Shown here piece by piece: positions 1-11,112 of a stretch of 64,000 nt of DNA. Within the stretch, counting starts at the first letter, position 1. The number at the start of each line of letters is the position of its first letter. The notes under the pieces were generated by a model. That model was not told the origin of the DNA. It did not search any database and saw nothing but the letters and a program-made list of their open reading frames with translations. Source of the DNA: Notospermus geniculatus. Its lineage: Eukaryota; Nemertea; Pilidiophora; Heteronemertea; Lineidae. A program made the position numbers and the translations under genes. Location of the stretch: NCBI GenBank assembly GCA_002633025.1, contig NMRB01001010.1, forward strand, positions 37,006 through 101,005, in the 5' to 3' direction.

Positions 1-105
1 CCATGATTCCTTCCTTCAAAACTGTGGACAAACTGTGCCAGTCCGCCGTGGGCAAATTCCATTTCCTTACTCAGAAAGTTCAGGATGAGTTCAGGACCTT
101 CCATG
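1..105 (-). CDS. Possible internal coding exon at left edge, unknown product
   Basis: Read on the minus strand, the first 105 bases are open, with protein-like composition (residues MEGPELILNFLSKEM, then a stretch ending FVHSFEGRNH). A pyrimidine-containing AG acceptor immediately precedes position 105 on that strand, so this looks like an exon that continues off the left edge of the window. The methionine directly after the acceptor might be a start codon or an internal residue. I do not recognise the family. The evidence is open frame, composition and one splice-like signal only; a chance open frame of this length cannot be excluded. Confidence 0.35.
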
Positions 106-399
106 CTGTCGCACAAAAGTCGTATAAAAGGAGTGCATACTACCGTCATCGTCTTTTATCAAATACATATTCAAGAAGCACCTCATTCAATGTGTTCAAT
201 AGTACGTATTTTGATATGCGAATTGATAGACAGCAAAGATTGATATAGCTTATAGCTTGTGATCAGACATTCATGATGTTTACAAACGAGCACTTTAGGC
301 CCTACATGGATTGCCAAGAATGAGGACATCAGGCGACCTCCAAGTGGCATTTGGACAATGTTCCATTTTTAAAATACCTAATGTGCGCAGGTTTTTGTA

Positions 400-541
400 T
401 CCTGAGAACATCAGGTACCGCTCGCTCGCTCCCTTCACCACCGCACGCAAACTTTCAGAGGCGAAATCCAGTGAATGTCCTCAGGGATTTGTGTGCGGTG
501 ACGAAGGGAGCGAGCGCTAAGAACCCCTGATGTTCTCAGGA
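400..541. mobile_element. MITE family A, palindromic, 142 bp
   Basis: The ends are a perfect 16-bp inverted repeat (TCCTGAGAACATCAGG at 400-415 and its complement at 526-541). Pairing continues imperfectly inward through 'gctcgctcgctccc' and 'gggagcgagcgc'. The internal word 'tgcggtgacgaaggga' recurs near 3976, 7954 and 55731, so this is one of several dispersed copies. No coding capacity. Confidence 0.75.
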
Positions 542-661
542 TGGGTTTTTGTGGCCCACTTTCATTTAAATTCTGAGTCAACCCCTTGACTTCCTGGCTT
601 GCTAAATCCTTTTTCATACTAAATCTTTTAGTAATAGTGATCTGTTTGACCTATTCTTTAG

Positions 662-741
662 ACATGGCAGACAAACCTTTCAACAGAGAAGCTCTCCGCA
701 CTGTTGAACTCAGACGAACAAACCGTAAACTGACAAAGGAA
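662..741 (+). CDS. Possible short coding exon, charged peptide
   Basis: A pyrimidine-rich acceptor (ctattctttag) is followed by ACATGG and 26 codons (beginning MADKPFNREALR) to a possible donor GAA|gttaag, ending in phase 0. If not spliced, the frame runs on to a stop at 796-798. The peptide is highly charged and helical in character. Because it ends in phase 0, it could in principle join exon 2 of the RGS9BP-like gene as an alternative first exon, but that exon lies about 12-16 kb away and I prefer the ATG exon at 10499/14800. It may be unrelated or not coding. Confidence 0.25.
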
Positions 742-798
742 GTTAAGAAAAAAATGCCCATTTTATTTTGTTGCAATGTTCAGTTCAATTCACCATGA

Positions 799-1295
799 TC
801 TAGGCCTTTAGGTGCAAACTCAGTGGACAAACCTAAATTGACGTCATCAGTGCGGCGAATATGCCATTATCGGCGTGGAATTCAGACGGTACACGTCATA
901 CTGCCATTGACGCACAAAGTCAGACATGTCAGATTATGATATTTAAAATATTTCGATGATGACGCCCTAACCATAGACAGAGGGCACTAATTTCGACTTT
1001 CAGCCGATATCTATCACCGGATAGCCGAAGGAACTTTTTTCTGGACGTGGTATCAAAAACATGTAATGGTTTGCCTTTGGCAAATCAATATTCAGATATT
1101 CACGTGGTACGTCTATAATTGATAGCGGTTGTCAGGATTACAGCCCATTCTTGTAACTTTACACCAGTTATTGATGATATCGGCAGTTTTAGTTTATGTG
1201 GTGAAAAATAGACCTTTCCAGCAAAAATGGTGGCCTACTAGTTTTCCCACATGACGTCTTGGCCGAAGCATGATACTACCAAACGCATCCCATCA
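799..1295. other. Intergenic, nothing recognised
   Basis: No gene, RNA or clear repeat was recognised in this stretch. It is unique within the window as far as I can see. Confidence 0.4.
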
Positions 1296-1360
1296 GACAA
1301 TAGGAGCAGTCAGCCGCGCATATTGCCAACAGATGGCAGCAAAGTTCTAGCGGACCAATG
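1296..1360. mobile_element. Fragment of the AGGAGCAGTCA MITE family
   Basis: The words 'aggagcagtcagccgcgc' and 'gcagcaaagttctagcggac' also occur in the fuller copies at 17125-17290, 19304-19497 and 61973-62138 (in the latter two partly in the opposite orientation). Here only one arm is present. Confidence 0.6.
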
Positions 1361-1389
1361 TGGGAAAACATTGCCGCGCGTTTGTGAGG

Positions 1390-1838
1390 GTTTCGATGCG
1401 GTTCGCCTCATCACACCAGCAGCACTCCGCGCATTAGACTGGTACCCGATCCTAACTATTTTACATCGGGCTTTTGCATATGTTAGGACCGGGCGTGCCT
1501 ACCGCCTTCGTGTCTCTGATTGGTCGGTGCTGGCGCAGGTGGTAAGTATGTGAACTATTATGTTGATAGATTTTCTATTTTTAACATGGAAAACCCCCGG
1601 CGTGTGGTCAAAGGTCGGTCACCTTCTATCTGCATTCTGGTACGTCAGCCGTATTGAGAATTGAATAAATTTACATAATTTACATAAAATTTTCAAGCGA
1701 CGTCACTGTCAGAATTCCTCCACAAATGGCGGCCACGACTGGTCCTACCATTCAAAAGCGACACCATCGGTAGGACCAGGTACTAGTCTAACGGTTTCGA
1801 TGCGGTTCGCCTCATCACACCAGCAGCACTCCGCGCAT
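1390..1838. repeat. 45-bp direct repeat pair with hairpin between
   Basis: A 45-bp sequence beginning gtttcgatgcggttcgcctc occurs at 1390-1434 and again at 1794-1838. A diverged third copy is near 5668. Between them, near 1738-1790, is a hairpin with arms 'ggtcctacc' and 'ggtaggacc' nested in 'gactgg...ctagtc'. Confidence 0.7.
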
Positions 1839-2240
1839 GAACTAAATAGGTCACATAAAAATGTTACGTTATTGATCAATAATAGGGAGTTTAAGAAATC
1901 AAACGATAAACGTTAACTTTACGACAACGTTATTTTTCATACTACGAATTCACCAGATTATATATTGCATTTTCAGTACAAAAAATAACGTTGTCGTAAA
2001 GTTAACGTTTATCGTTGGATTTCTTAAACTCCCTAATGGCAGATTGGGTGAGATACCGGTAAGTTTTATACATGTAATATGCCTCAATTTATCCAACAAA
2101 TCAGGTTGAACATCTTAATAGGCAATATTCGGCCAAAATAGTCCCACGGTCCTGGCGCTGGCGGTCACGTGGGTTTGTTGATAAACAATATGGCTGCCTT
2201 GGACTTGTGTCCGAGGTGAAATGCGCGCCCAGTGACAGAA
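1839..2240 (+). repeat. Segment related to 5690-5945
   Basis: Apart from the MITE at 1884-2034, this segment is closely similar to 5690-5945, sharing 'gttattgatcaataat', 'ggccaaaatagtcccacgg' and 'cacgtgggtttgttgataaa'. It is a dispersed duplicated segment, possibly part of a larger transposon. No coding function was recognised. Confidence 0.7.
1884..2034. mobile_element. MITE family B, 151 bp, AAT target duplication
   Basis: Long inverted repeat: the left arm starts agggagtttaagaaatc and the right arm ends gatttcttaaactccct, with pairing through 'aaacgataaacgttaac'. It is flanked by AAT at 1881-1883 and 2035-2037. A related segment near 5740 reads 'caataattggcag' with no element, giving an empty site. 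Other family members are at 38604-38762 and 45779-45891. Confidence 0.8.
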
Positions 2241-2853
2241 AAGCAGTTCGCCTCAGGTCGTTCCGAATGGGTTCTCTTCGTGCTACACGAACACCATCTA
2301 GAGTATATTTCGGACACTACTGCATGCAGTTACGTGTATGATATCGACGTAATTCAATGAATTCTTGTGATGAAACAAAAATATAATTTGCGGCACAATG
2401 GTAACGTACCACACCAAGACTATATGTCACCTGTGAAACAAACGTACTTTGTGGCATGTATAAATTATGGTGGCACAGGCTACAAAAAGATGTTCAGGAA
2501 GCTAGGTGCTTGCGCCACCTGTTGGCATGAAGTACCATCGCTGCAATAAGAATAGGAATTGAAAAATTCATTTAAATAGAAAGTTTTTCGCTATTTCACA
2601 GTGACATGTACGCTAAAAAATCGGACATCACGAAGCAGTAGTGAATGTATAGGCCTATTACATGTAATAGGTTTTCCGACCGTAAACAACCCCCTGCATG
2701 CAGTTCTCTACCTCATTAAAGGTACCGCCAGTTATCACATAATCAATAGTACATAATGTGACAATCGATACATTCATACAGGTGTAGATGTCGTGGTGGT
2801 TGGACCTGTCTCCATAGATATTGTTGAACGCCATATGTTTGTTGAATATTCGG

Positions 2854-3570
2854 ATCGCACCGCGGGATGTAATGGAAAAACGGACTCGTTTCTTGACGCT
2901 TTCATTCCCCTGCTGTGAGCCGACGCTACGCCGTTGCCAAGGTTACGAGTAAAGCAGCGCCTTACCATTTTGCCTCTGTCTGCAGATATTATGCAGGGTA
3001 GAACGTGTCTGCGCTTATGCTTTAGACATCGATGACCATGTTGATCGTGAAATTTCATGCGTTCGTTTAGTTCTTTCTACCGCTGATGGAGATGGTGACG
3101 TAAACATGTGGACTAGTGTGCAATTCAACGTGATGTTTTAAAGACATGAGTAAGGAGTTGTCCAGGAGATCAAAATCTCCCAACGATAATTCAAGGCTGA
3201 GTTCATGCACTGTATCGCACCGCGGGATGTAATGGAAAAACGGACTCGTTTCTTGACGCTTTCATTCCCCTGCTGTGAGCCGACGCTACGCCGTTGCCAA
3301 GGTTACGAGTAAAGCAGCGCCTTACCATTTTGCCTCTGTCTGCAGATATTATGCAGGCTAGAACGTGTCTGCGCTTATGCCTTAGACATCGATGACCATG
3401 TTGATCGTGAAATTTCATGCGTTCGTTTAGTTCTTTCTACCGCTGATGGAGATGGTGACGTAAACATGTGGACTAGTCTGCTATTCAACGTGATGTTTTA
3501 AAGACATGAGTAAGGAGTTGTCCAGGAGATCAAAATCTCCCAATGATAATTCAAGGCTGAGTTCATGCAC
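2854..3570 (+). repeat. 360-bp tandem duplication
   Basis: Two direct copies (2854-3213 and 3214-3570), both starting atcgcaccgcgggatg and ending with 'ggctgagttcatgcac', differ by only a few bases. Minus-strand open frames in both copies are near-identical shadows of the repeat, and I do not treat them as genes. Confidence 0.85.
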
Positions 3571-3749
3571 ACACCAAAGTACCCAAGAGGACGCGCAAGA
3601 AACAGGTGACAACTCGGGCAAAGTCGAGTGCTCCAAGGTAAGGTCTCCGTCGTAGTCGGTCACTTTTGGTTTTTGTCGTTGATGGTGCAGACGACGAGGC
3701 CTAGTGACACTAATCCCGGTGTAATATTTTTAGTTGCTCTCGTTTATCA

Positions 3750-3800
3750 ATGCCTCCNTATTATTATTATTATTATTAATATAATTTATAAAGCGCTTTA
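3750..3800. repeat. ATT microsatellite with one undetermined base
   Basis: An N at 3758 is followed by about seven TAT/ATT triplets and an AT-rich tail. The N is probably a base-call problem at the edge of the microsatellite. Confidence 0.7.
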
Positions 3801-4561
3801 TGTTGCATATGAAACTTCAAAGCGCTGTACAATATTAAAACAATGATTAAAAAGCAGATGATAGACAGACAGCTAAGACAGAGAGAATAAGACAATAGGT
3901 AAAATGAAAATAGTGTTTATGAGTGTCCGTCAAAGAAATCTTCAGGCCGCTCGCCCTGGCCTCCTTCCGTCACCGTCATGTGCGGCGACGAAGGAAGCGA
4001 GCGAGCGCTATATATATCCCATTTCTCAGGGATGTGTTCTCCCGTGACAAACAAAACAATCGGGAATCTGGAGGAGGGAAGGGGCTCACATTTGATATGT
4101 AGGCCTATCGCTGTCTCCCAGTTGCGGGACGGGGAGACACAAATACCTGTCAACCCACGGCCGGGCGTTGGGTGCATCGCACGGAACTTCGCCAGGTACC
4201 ACTCACTCAGCTGGTCGAGTTGTGCGTTGGCAGTTAGGCCCTTGGCTCACAGTCAGATTTGGTGCGAACGACAACGATGTCCCCCGTGTGTTGAATGTGG
4301 TGAAATACATTTACTAAAATAGGGTCTTTGTTACTTGCCATGCAAATCAGCCTTGTAGCCCATGGACGTAGGCTGTACCGCGCGAAAAAAACGCTGGAAC
4401 TAGGTAGATTCGCTCTCCTGAATATATTTCGGGAAGCCATGTAACCTCATCATCCCATATCAGAGTTTTGGTTTCGCTCCTCTCCATATACTCGAGTGGA
4501 TGAAGAGGAGCAAAGTAAAAATCCCTGCCCTGGGAGCCAATGAGGACCCTAGCTCACTGCC

Positions 4562-4690
4562 TCAATAGGTGTCACCAGTGGTTAAATCTATTGAAATGAA
4601 ACTGGCAACTCGGTCCTGATCAATTTCCCACACAAAAGCCGTCCATTGTATAGGACCGAGTTTCGGTGTGCTGCCCTCTATCGTAGCTAG
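4562..4690. repeat. Fragment of the CCTCAATAGGTGTCAC repeat family
   Basis: It shares words with the larger inverted-repeat element at 39570-40135 (for example 'ggtcctgatcaatttccca' here, in the opposite orientation there, and 'caataggtgtcac'). A further copy of one arm is near 24500-24600. Confidence 0.55.
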
Positions 4691-4715
4691 GATGCCCATT
4701 AAGCAGCAGTGGGTC

Positions 4716-4928
4716 CACTGGCGGATCCAGGAGTTGCCGAACGGGGCGGTCTCCCCCGGAAAAAAGTTGGTAAAAGCTCCGGAAACGCGAATTCCTAGCA
4801 CCTGGGGAGGTCAAATTAAACTTCCTTTTTACTGAAAATCAGGGGTCTGAAGGAACCACAAGGAAAAATTTTTGCTGCTCGGCGGCTGAACGGAGGGGGG
4901 GGGGTACGCCCCCTTAGATCCGCCACTG
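4716..4928. mobile_element. MITE family with CACTGGCGGATCC ends
   Basis: Left end CACTGGCGGATCCAGG, right end TAGATCCGCCACTG, with a run of G near 4895. Related copies or arms occur around 5297-5440, 6277-6420, 56795-56985 and 59255-59430. Non-coding; resembles the short non-autonomous DNA elements common in marine invertebrates. Confidence 0.7.
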
Positions 4929-5296
4929 AGTCCTCGATCAGTCACCGTGGCTGCAGCAGTATTGATCCCCCTCTGCCCACGTTGAATTAGATCAACACCA
5001 TTCAATAATGCACGGCTTGCAAATGAGCGCATGATCGACTGGCAATTAGTCGTTTTTTAATTGGCATTCATTGACAGATGAGCAATGTTGACCTGTCTCG
5101 TTTCTTCTCATTTGGTTCGTTTCCAGTGGAGGATCAAAGCGGGGGGGGGGGGCCGGCGCACGCCCCTCCCCCGTTCAGCCGCCGAGCAGCAAAAATATTG
5201 GATGGCATAAAAAATTCAGCATGTTCACAGTCGTCATGTGGTGCTTCTTTCTCGTGGTTCCTTCAGACCCCTGATTTTCAGCAAAAGGAAAGTTCA

Positions 5297-5534
5297 ATTT
5301 GGCATGCCCAGGTGCTAGGAAGTCCCGTTTCCGGCACTTTTACCCGGGGAGACCCCGCCGGGGCTTCGCGCCTTCGGCGCTCAGGGGGTGGGCTTCGCCC
5401 ATTCCACGCACCCCGTTCGGCAACTCCTGGATCCGCAACTCACGCTTCCGACGGCCCACAACAGGTCTCTGGGCGTAGATGGTTGAACGAGGTTGAGCAA
5501 CAGGTTTTATCCATCAGGGCCGAAGCCAAAGGCA
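5297..5534 (+). repeat. Duplicated block, copy 1 (copy 2 at 6277-6522)
   Basis: Both blocks run from 'caatttggcatgcccac/agg' through the GC-rich element arm 'ggggcttcgcgccttcgg' to 'catcagggccgaagccaaag'. They are direct copies with few differences. The 184-codon open frame here lies entirely in repeated DNA, and I do not call it a gene. Confidence 0.75.
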
Positions 5535-5689
5535 CATTGGCCCTCATTCGGAACTTCCGAAGGCAACTGCTCGGCAATTTCCGTAGACACTCGCATTTTC
5601 CCTCGGACACAATTCCAAGGCAGCCATCTTGAACGCGCAAGGATGCCCTTCATTTTCTGTGGGTTTGGATGCGGTCGCCTCATTACACC

Positions 5690-5945
5690 CTGCGCATGAA
5701 CGAAATAGATCTCACAAAAACGTTGCGTTATTGATCAATAATTGGCAGATTGGGTTATATTTCGGTAAGTTTATATATAATATGCCTCAACTTATCCAGG
5801 AAATAAGGTTGGATATCTTAACAGGCCAAAATTCGGCCAAAATAGTCCCACGGTCGGTCACGTGGGTTTGTTGATAAACAATATGGCTGCCTTGGACTTG
5901 TGTCCGAGGTGAAATGCGCCGCCCAGTGAACAGATAAGCAGTTCG
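5690..5945 (+). repeat. Segment related to 1839-2240, lacking the MITE
   Basis: This copy continues 'gttattgatcaataattggcag' without interruption, where the copy at 1.9 kb carries the 151-bp family B element. It therefore shows the pre-insertion state. Confidence 0.7.
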
Positions 5946-6126
5946 CCTCAGGTCGTTCCGAATGATTGGCCCTGGTAGGAATGGAAGGCTCCACCAGTAC
6001 AGGTTTTCGTTGTCAGTACCTCTGTATAGGTTTTGCAGGAATAGCCAACTTAGTTGGCACATTTTCCTTGTTGAGTACAGCAATTGATGTATAAGTGGCG
6101 GGGAACGTTTCTTACCTTTGGCCTCT

Positions 6127-7386
6127 TACGATTGGCCGTCGAAAAGTGACAAATAAATTCATCGTGTCGCTAGTCTCGGGACGAACGAGACGTGATGAAG
6201 GTCGCATCAAACAGCTCTCTTGGTGGTATCTGTCTTACGACATCCTCGTGACATGGCCAACCTCCATTATGTTCAATTTGGCATGCCCACGGCAGGTGCT
6301 AGGAAGTCCCGTTTCCGGCACTTTTACACGGGGAGACCCCCGCCGGGGCTTCGCGCCTTCGGCGCTCAGGGCGTGGGCTTCGCCCATTCCACGCCCCCGT
6401 TCGGCAACTCCTGGATCCGCTACTCACGCTTCCGACGGCCCACAACAGGTCTCTGGGCGTTGATGGTCGAACGATGGTTGAGCAACAGGTTTTATCCATC
6501 AGGGCCGAAGCCAAAGGCACAACACCCCACAACGTTTGTATGATGATGTTCATGGATTTGGACAGATGTATGATCGTGTGGACCGTTTTCCCAAAAAACT
6601 TGAACAGCAACCAACATGTGCATGTATGATGATGTTCAAATTTTTAGCTGCATGTTTCATCTTGCTAACAAATGCACAACATCCCACAAAATTTGTATGA
6701 TGATGTTCATGGACAAATACTGTGGTGTCGGAGTTATGCCGGATTCGACTCCATATCCACCCATTGGTTCTGGGGAATTTGGGGTTGGGCCTGTGGAGTG
6801 AAATCGTGGTGTGGGCGGATATGAATGATCCTGAGACATGCCCGATACCAAATCATTTTTGTTTGGGCCATACCTTCCCTAAAAGTACGGCTAGGCCTGA
6901 CCGCCCCCAGTCCGGCATAACTCCGACACCACAGTATATGATCGTATGGACGGTTTTCCCAACAAACTTGAAGAGCATCCAATATTATCCTTTCCCCATC
7001 ATACTTCATCATACAAATGTCCATGAATGTTGGACTGTAGATGGAAATCCACAACAAACTTGAACATCATCATGCAAGTTTATGATGCTGTTTTGAACAA
7101 AATGTATGATTGTGTAGACGTTCACCATACAGATGTCCATGAATGTTGGACTTTAGTGTGTAGACGGAAATCCACAACAAACTGAACGTCATATTTGTAT
7201 GATGGTGTTTTGAACAAATGTATGATCGTGTAGACGGGCCTACGATTGGCCGTCGAAAAGTGACAAATAAATTCATCGTGTTGCTAGTCTCGTGACGAAC
7301 GAGACGTGATGAAGGTCGCATCAAACAGCTCTCTTGGTGGTATCTGTCTTACGACATCCTCGTGACATGGCCAACCTCCATTATGT
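6127..7386 (+). repeat. 146-bp direct repeats bounding a 968-bp block
   Basis: Two 146-bp copies at 6127-6272 and 7241-7386, starting tacgattggccgtcgaaaag and ending 'aacctccattatgt', differ at only two or three positions. The interior holds a copy of the GC-rich block (6277-6522), imperfect repeats built on 'tatgatgatgttcatgg' and 'gtatgatcgtgtggac', and the TA-flanked MITE at 6720-6934. The terminal repeats have no TG...CA ends and no flanking target duplication, so a miniature LTR element is possible but not supported. Confidence 0.65.
6720..6934. mobile_element. TA-flanked MITE, 215 bp
   Basis: Inverted ends CTGTGGTGTCGGAGTTATGC and GCATAACTCCGACACCACAG, flanked by TA on both sides. It is inserted within the 'tatgatcg' repeats. 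Tc1/mariner-type target preference; no coding capacity. Confidence 0.8.
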
Positions 7387-8466
7387 GGCAATCACAACGC
7401 GAGTCCTGCTATCACTATGGCAACAAAATCTATATGACACTTTAGTTTACATCGGCATTGTTCAGAGTGGTTGATTAACTGCATGCAGACACTTCAGGCT
7501 GGAATGTTTTGGTTGATATCTTGTCGGAAACTCATCATCACTGACCCAGAGGCAAGGTCGGAGATTTTATAGTAGGTGGGGCTCAGTGAAAGTTTGGGTT
7601 GAATTGTATTGCATACCAATGTCATACGGTATTTTATCGACGGAAGACATGTGCCAGAGCGGTGAGACAGCCATTACACAACGCACGTGGAACGCAGCGG
7701 AAAACGCGGCGGCGTTTCGCCCACATCACACCTCCCACGTGAAACGCTGCGGGAGGCGCGCATTTTCACCACTTGTGTAGATAGCCGCACCCTCTAAGAA
7801 TGCGCAGAGAGAAAAACCACCGCGGCTAGCGCACTGGATATTTCGGACTGTACTGCGGTGAACGCGCGTCGTTTTTCGCCGTCGCGGGCCACGGCGCGGT
7901 TTTTGGTGTGAACCTCCGTTCGCTCCTACATGTTGTCCGCGTGACCGCTTCCAGTGCGGTGACGAAGGGGCAAGCGTTGAGAAGTAGGCCTACTAAAAAT
8001 GACTTCCTCCGGATGTTGTCCGCAATAGGTGCTGCGAGAGAACAAGATGACATAAAAACGGACAAAATAAGGAGCAAACATTGCTGACGAGAATCTACCT
8101 TTAATTGCCAATGGCTAAATATATACATATTCGTGATGATAGTATGATGACTCTCAGTCTCGTGGAGCCGAGATGGTGGGAGCACCGCCTAGGGCCGATT
8201 ATCGATAGTCGATGGTTTCATAATCTCTGTCTTACTGGCACACAGTAGCTTACTATCGAAGCATAAATCCGTATTACTATCGTGTTATTGACTGGAGGTT
8301 TGCACCGAGAGGTGGAAGTCGACGACCAATCACCTGGTAGCTCCCATTAGTCCTGGTTTTGAGGTTCATATTTCGCAATTATTGGCGAAGGTCGCGAGGT
8401 ACAGTGGTACAGATCGCCATGCCGTGTGACTCGGTGTGGTGGTGTTGAGGCAGTTGTAATCGGTAC
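7387..8466. other. Intergenic, no gene recognised
   Basis: Contains a short region rich in CG (7660-7760) and another copy of the word 'agtgcggtgacgaagggg' (about 7951). I see no splice-supported coding exon. The minus-strand open frames at 7826-8185 have no recognisable domain. Confidence 0.35.
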
Positions 8467-9483
8467 ACTTCTCATTGAGAGGTATGGGGAGGTATCATAT
8501 TTTTCGTGAGAAATTCGTTTTTTATGGACGGACAGACACAGTCTTTATTACACATCTTGATTGGCTCAGACCTGTTCTAATAAAAATGCACGAGGTTATC
8601 AAACCTTGGTTCAAAGTGAAAATTCATCCACATATCGATAGTTGATGCTTCACTATAAAAAAGTACGTTTAAGGGCCGATTTTTTAAACGATGGCTAAGA
8701 TAACCATTGGGTTTCATGAACCCTTAGTTGACAAACTGTTTGTTAATCGAAGTGAATTTTTCGATTTTATGAATCGTTGATAACCAAACATTCTAAAAGT
8801 CAAAAGGTTTACTTTGGTTAATTCACGGTTTGTCAGAAAAGCCGATGGTTAAACCGAGGTTTACCTTAACTATCGTTTAAAAAATCGGCCCTATGTCATC
8901 TGGAGCTCGATGGGCGGACCTTCGGTTGTCAGGCAGACCTTGGTATTGTTGGTGAAGTCTGGCTATTGACATGCATTTTATTGACAGGACACTTCCAGCC
9001 AATCCCATGCGTGTGCCTGTGTTCAATTTCAAATCAAGGTCTAGTTGTATGTTCAATTTCAAACCAAGGTTCAGCTGGTTAGAAAATACTTCTCATTGAG
9101 AGGTATGGGGAGGTATCATATTTTTCGTGAGAAATTCGTTTTTTATGGACGGACAGACACAATCTTTATTACACATCTTGATTGGCTCAGACCTGTTAAT
9201 AAAAATGCACGAGGTTATCAAACCTTGGTTCAAAGTGAAAATTCATCCACATATCGATAGTTGATGCTTCACTATAAAAAAGTACGTTTAAGTCATCTGG
9301 AGCTCGATGGGCGGACCTTCGGTTGTCAGGCAGACCTTGGTATTGTTGGTGAAGTCTGGCTATTGACATGCATTTTATTCACAGGACACTTCCAGCCAAT
9401 CCCATGCCTGTGCCTGTGTTCAATTTCAAATCAAGGTCTAGTTGTATGTTCAATTTCAAACCAAGGTTCAGCTGGTTAGAAAA
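8467..9483 (+). repeat. Tandem duplication, copy 1 interrupted by a MITE
   Basis: Copy 1 (8467-9087) and copy 2 (9088-9483) both start acttctcattgagaggtatg and end 'ggttcagctggttagaaaa'. Copy 1 is longer because of the element at 8672-8892. Part of copy 2 (9281-9313) is repeated in inverted orientation at 9557-9589, so the array may derive from a foldback element. No gene recognised. Confidence 0.8.
8672..8892. mobile_element. MITE, 221 bp, ends AGGGCCGATTTTTTAAACGAT
   Basis: Inverted ends AGGGCCGATTTTTTAAACGAT and ATCGTTTAAAAAATCGGCCCT, with further imperfect pairing inside ('ggctaagataacca' against 'taaaccgaggttt'). The adjacent tandem copy has an uninterrupted site near 9290 (cgtttaagtcatctgg), which defines the insertion. 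Confidence 0.85.
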
Positions 9484-9589
9484 CAATGTGCGTTGGACCG
9501 TTTAGAGTAAACCCTAAGTTCATTGTGGTCTGGTTACTAAGGGTTTGATTGACATACGCCCATCGAGCTCCAGATGACTTAAACGTACT

Positions 9590-10498
9590 TATAACCCATT
9601 ACACGGACTTCTGTTTGTTTGCGATACGTGCCTTCTGTTATTTTAGGGTTAGAAAATGGTTATACCGGCATCGATACATGTAAATCATTTCCATTGGACC
9701 CAGGAACAAACAATCCTAGTGGAGTATTGGAAATCGTCCGAATGCAATCACCAGGCCATGATAGAAATCGAACGCCTTTCACAAGTTACAGTGGCAATAT
9801 TTGTTCAGACTAAGGAAAAAAATGAATGAAATGAAGGCATGTTTTTCGTCTTGAAAATATGGAACAGTGTCGACATGATGTCAACTGTTTGTTCCCAAAC
9901 AGCTACTGCGTCAGGCTTCGTTAGCGCTTAACAATTTAAAAACTGTTTTCCTCAAGTCCATCATATTTTCGTCGGTACAACCATCATTGTTTTTTTAACC
10001 GAAAGAACGCGACATGGAGAAGTTGTTTGACAAATTTATGCCAAATGGCGGCCATTTTGAAAAACGCAATGCATCGCGTAATGTAAACTACACTGAACAT
10101 CGTATACAAACGAAATGAAATGGCATTTAGAAAGAGGGATCCGTTGCATCGGACTTGCGCGAAAAATGATGATGCTGTAAGATTTCGACGAAAATGTGAC
10201 GGGAAGTCGTGAAAATTATGTCGAAATTGCTGAAGTAATAACCATAACGGGGTGAGAAGTAACAAAAACATGACGCAGTAACGAACGAGTTGCAACAAAC
10301 AGGGGCCTTGTAGTGTCGAGCCAAGAACGATACTGGCAAAGCAGGAAAAGCCTTATGGGGACCCAGAGTTACGATGGTAGATTTACATGAGGGTAATCTT
10401 CTTTTGACCATGGGAATCATAAGATTTTCATCTAAATGAACTTCCGGTTGATCTCCTCCCCAGGTTACCAAAGCTCCCATGTTGGTCAAATGGAAAAG
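9590..10498. other. Upstream of the RGS9BP-like block; one interspersed repeat
   Basis: Around 10030-10190 lies a diverged copy of a repeat also present at 39850-39970 (shared words 'aaatggcggccatttt', 'gcaatgcatcgc', 'gggatccgtt'). The rest shows no recognised feature. The 5' end of the gene's transcript presumably lies here, but no promoter could be identified. Confidence 0.4.
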
Positions 10499-11112
10499 AT
10501 GGCGTCGCCCAGTGATGCTCTTTGTCCAACGTCAGGTTTGTCTACGTCTGATAAAGCACTGCAACTCCAAGTTTCAAATTCATGTGGCTTTACACTGAAA
10601 CACACAGTCGCGATACAGCTGAAACCAGTGTAAAAGGAAAAGTCATCCTCAGGAAAAGTGTCCGAGGAAAATCTTTTAAAAGAAACGGTTCCTTTTACAT
10701 TAGGAAAATAGAGGAGTTGGCAGTGCACTGTGTCATCGTTATTTGTATAGCTTACATGTCCATTATTATGTCCGTGTATCTGTTGCATAGGGTCTCAGTA
10801 ATGTAGAACACTAACACGGACGTATCTGATAACAAAGTACGGCGGAAGCAAGTACGGCGGCTTCCTCAGACACCCCACCCAAATCAGTATGAATCCCTCC
10901 ACTGTAGTGTACGTTCGTTTTAGTCCATTAGCCTACAATTAATGAATAATACTTTAGTTCACTTGTCAGGCCATTGTGCTTATTTAGACATCGACGTAAA
11001 AGGCCTACGTCATGTAGATACACCATCCAATATTATTGCACAATATGGGGCCCAAAATGGAAACATGTGCCTCTAGCATGATGGATATAGAAGAAAGATT
11101 GGCAATCAGAGG

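Noticed and set aside
2774-3418. Two similar minus-strand open frames of 94 and 71 codons
   Set aside because: They are the same frame seen in both halves of a 360-bp tandem repeat and have no recognisable domain.
5078-5632. 184-codon plus-strand open frame
   Set aside because: It lies in a GC-rich transposon arm and a block duplicated at 6277-6522; low-complexity proline-rich translation, no domain, no splice context.
6127-7386. LTR retrotransposon
   Set aside because: The direct repeats lack TG...CA ends, primer-binding site, target duplication and any reverse transcriptase frame.
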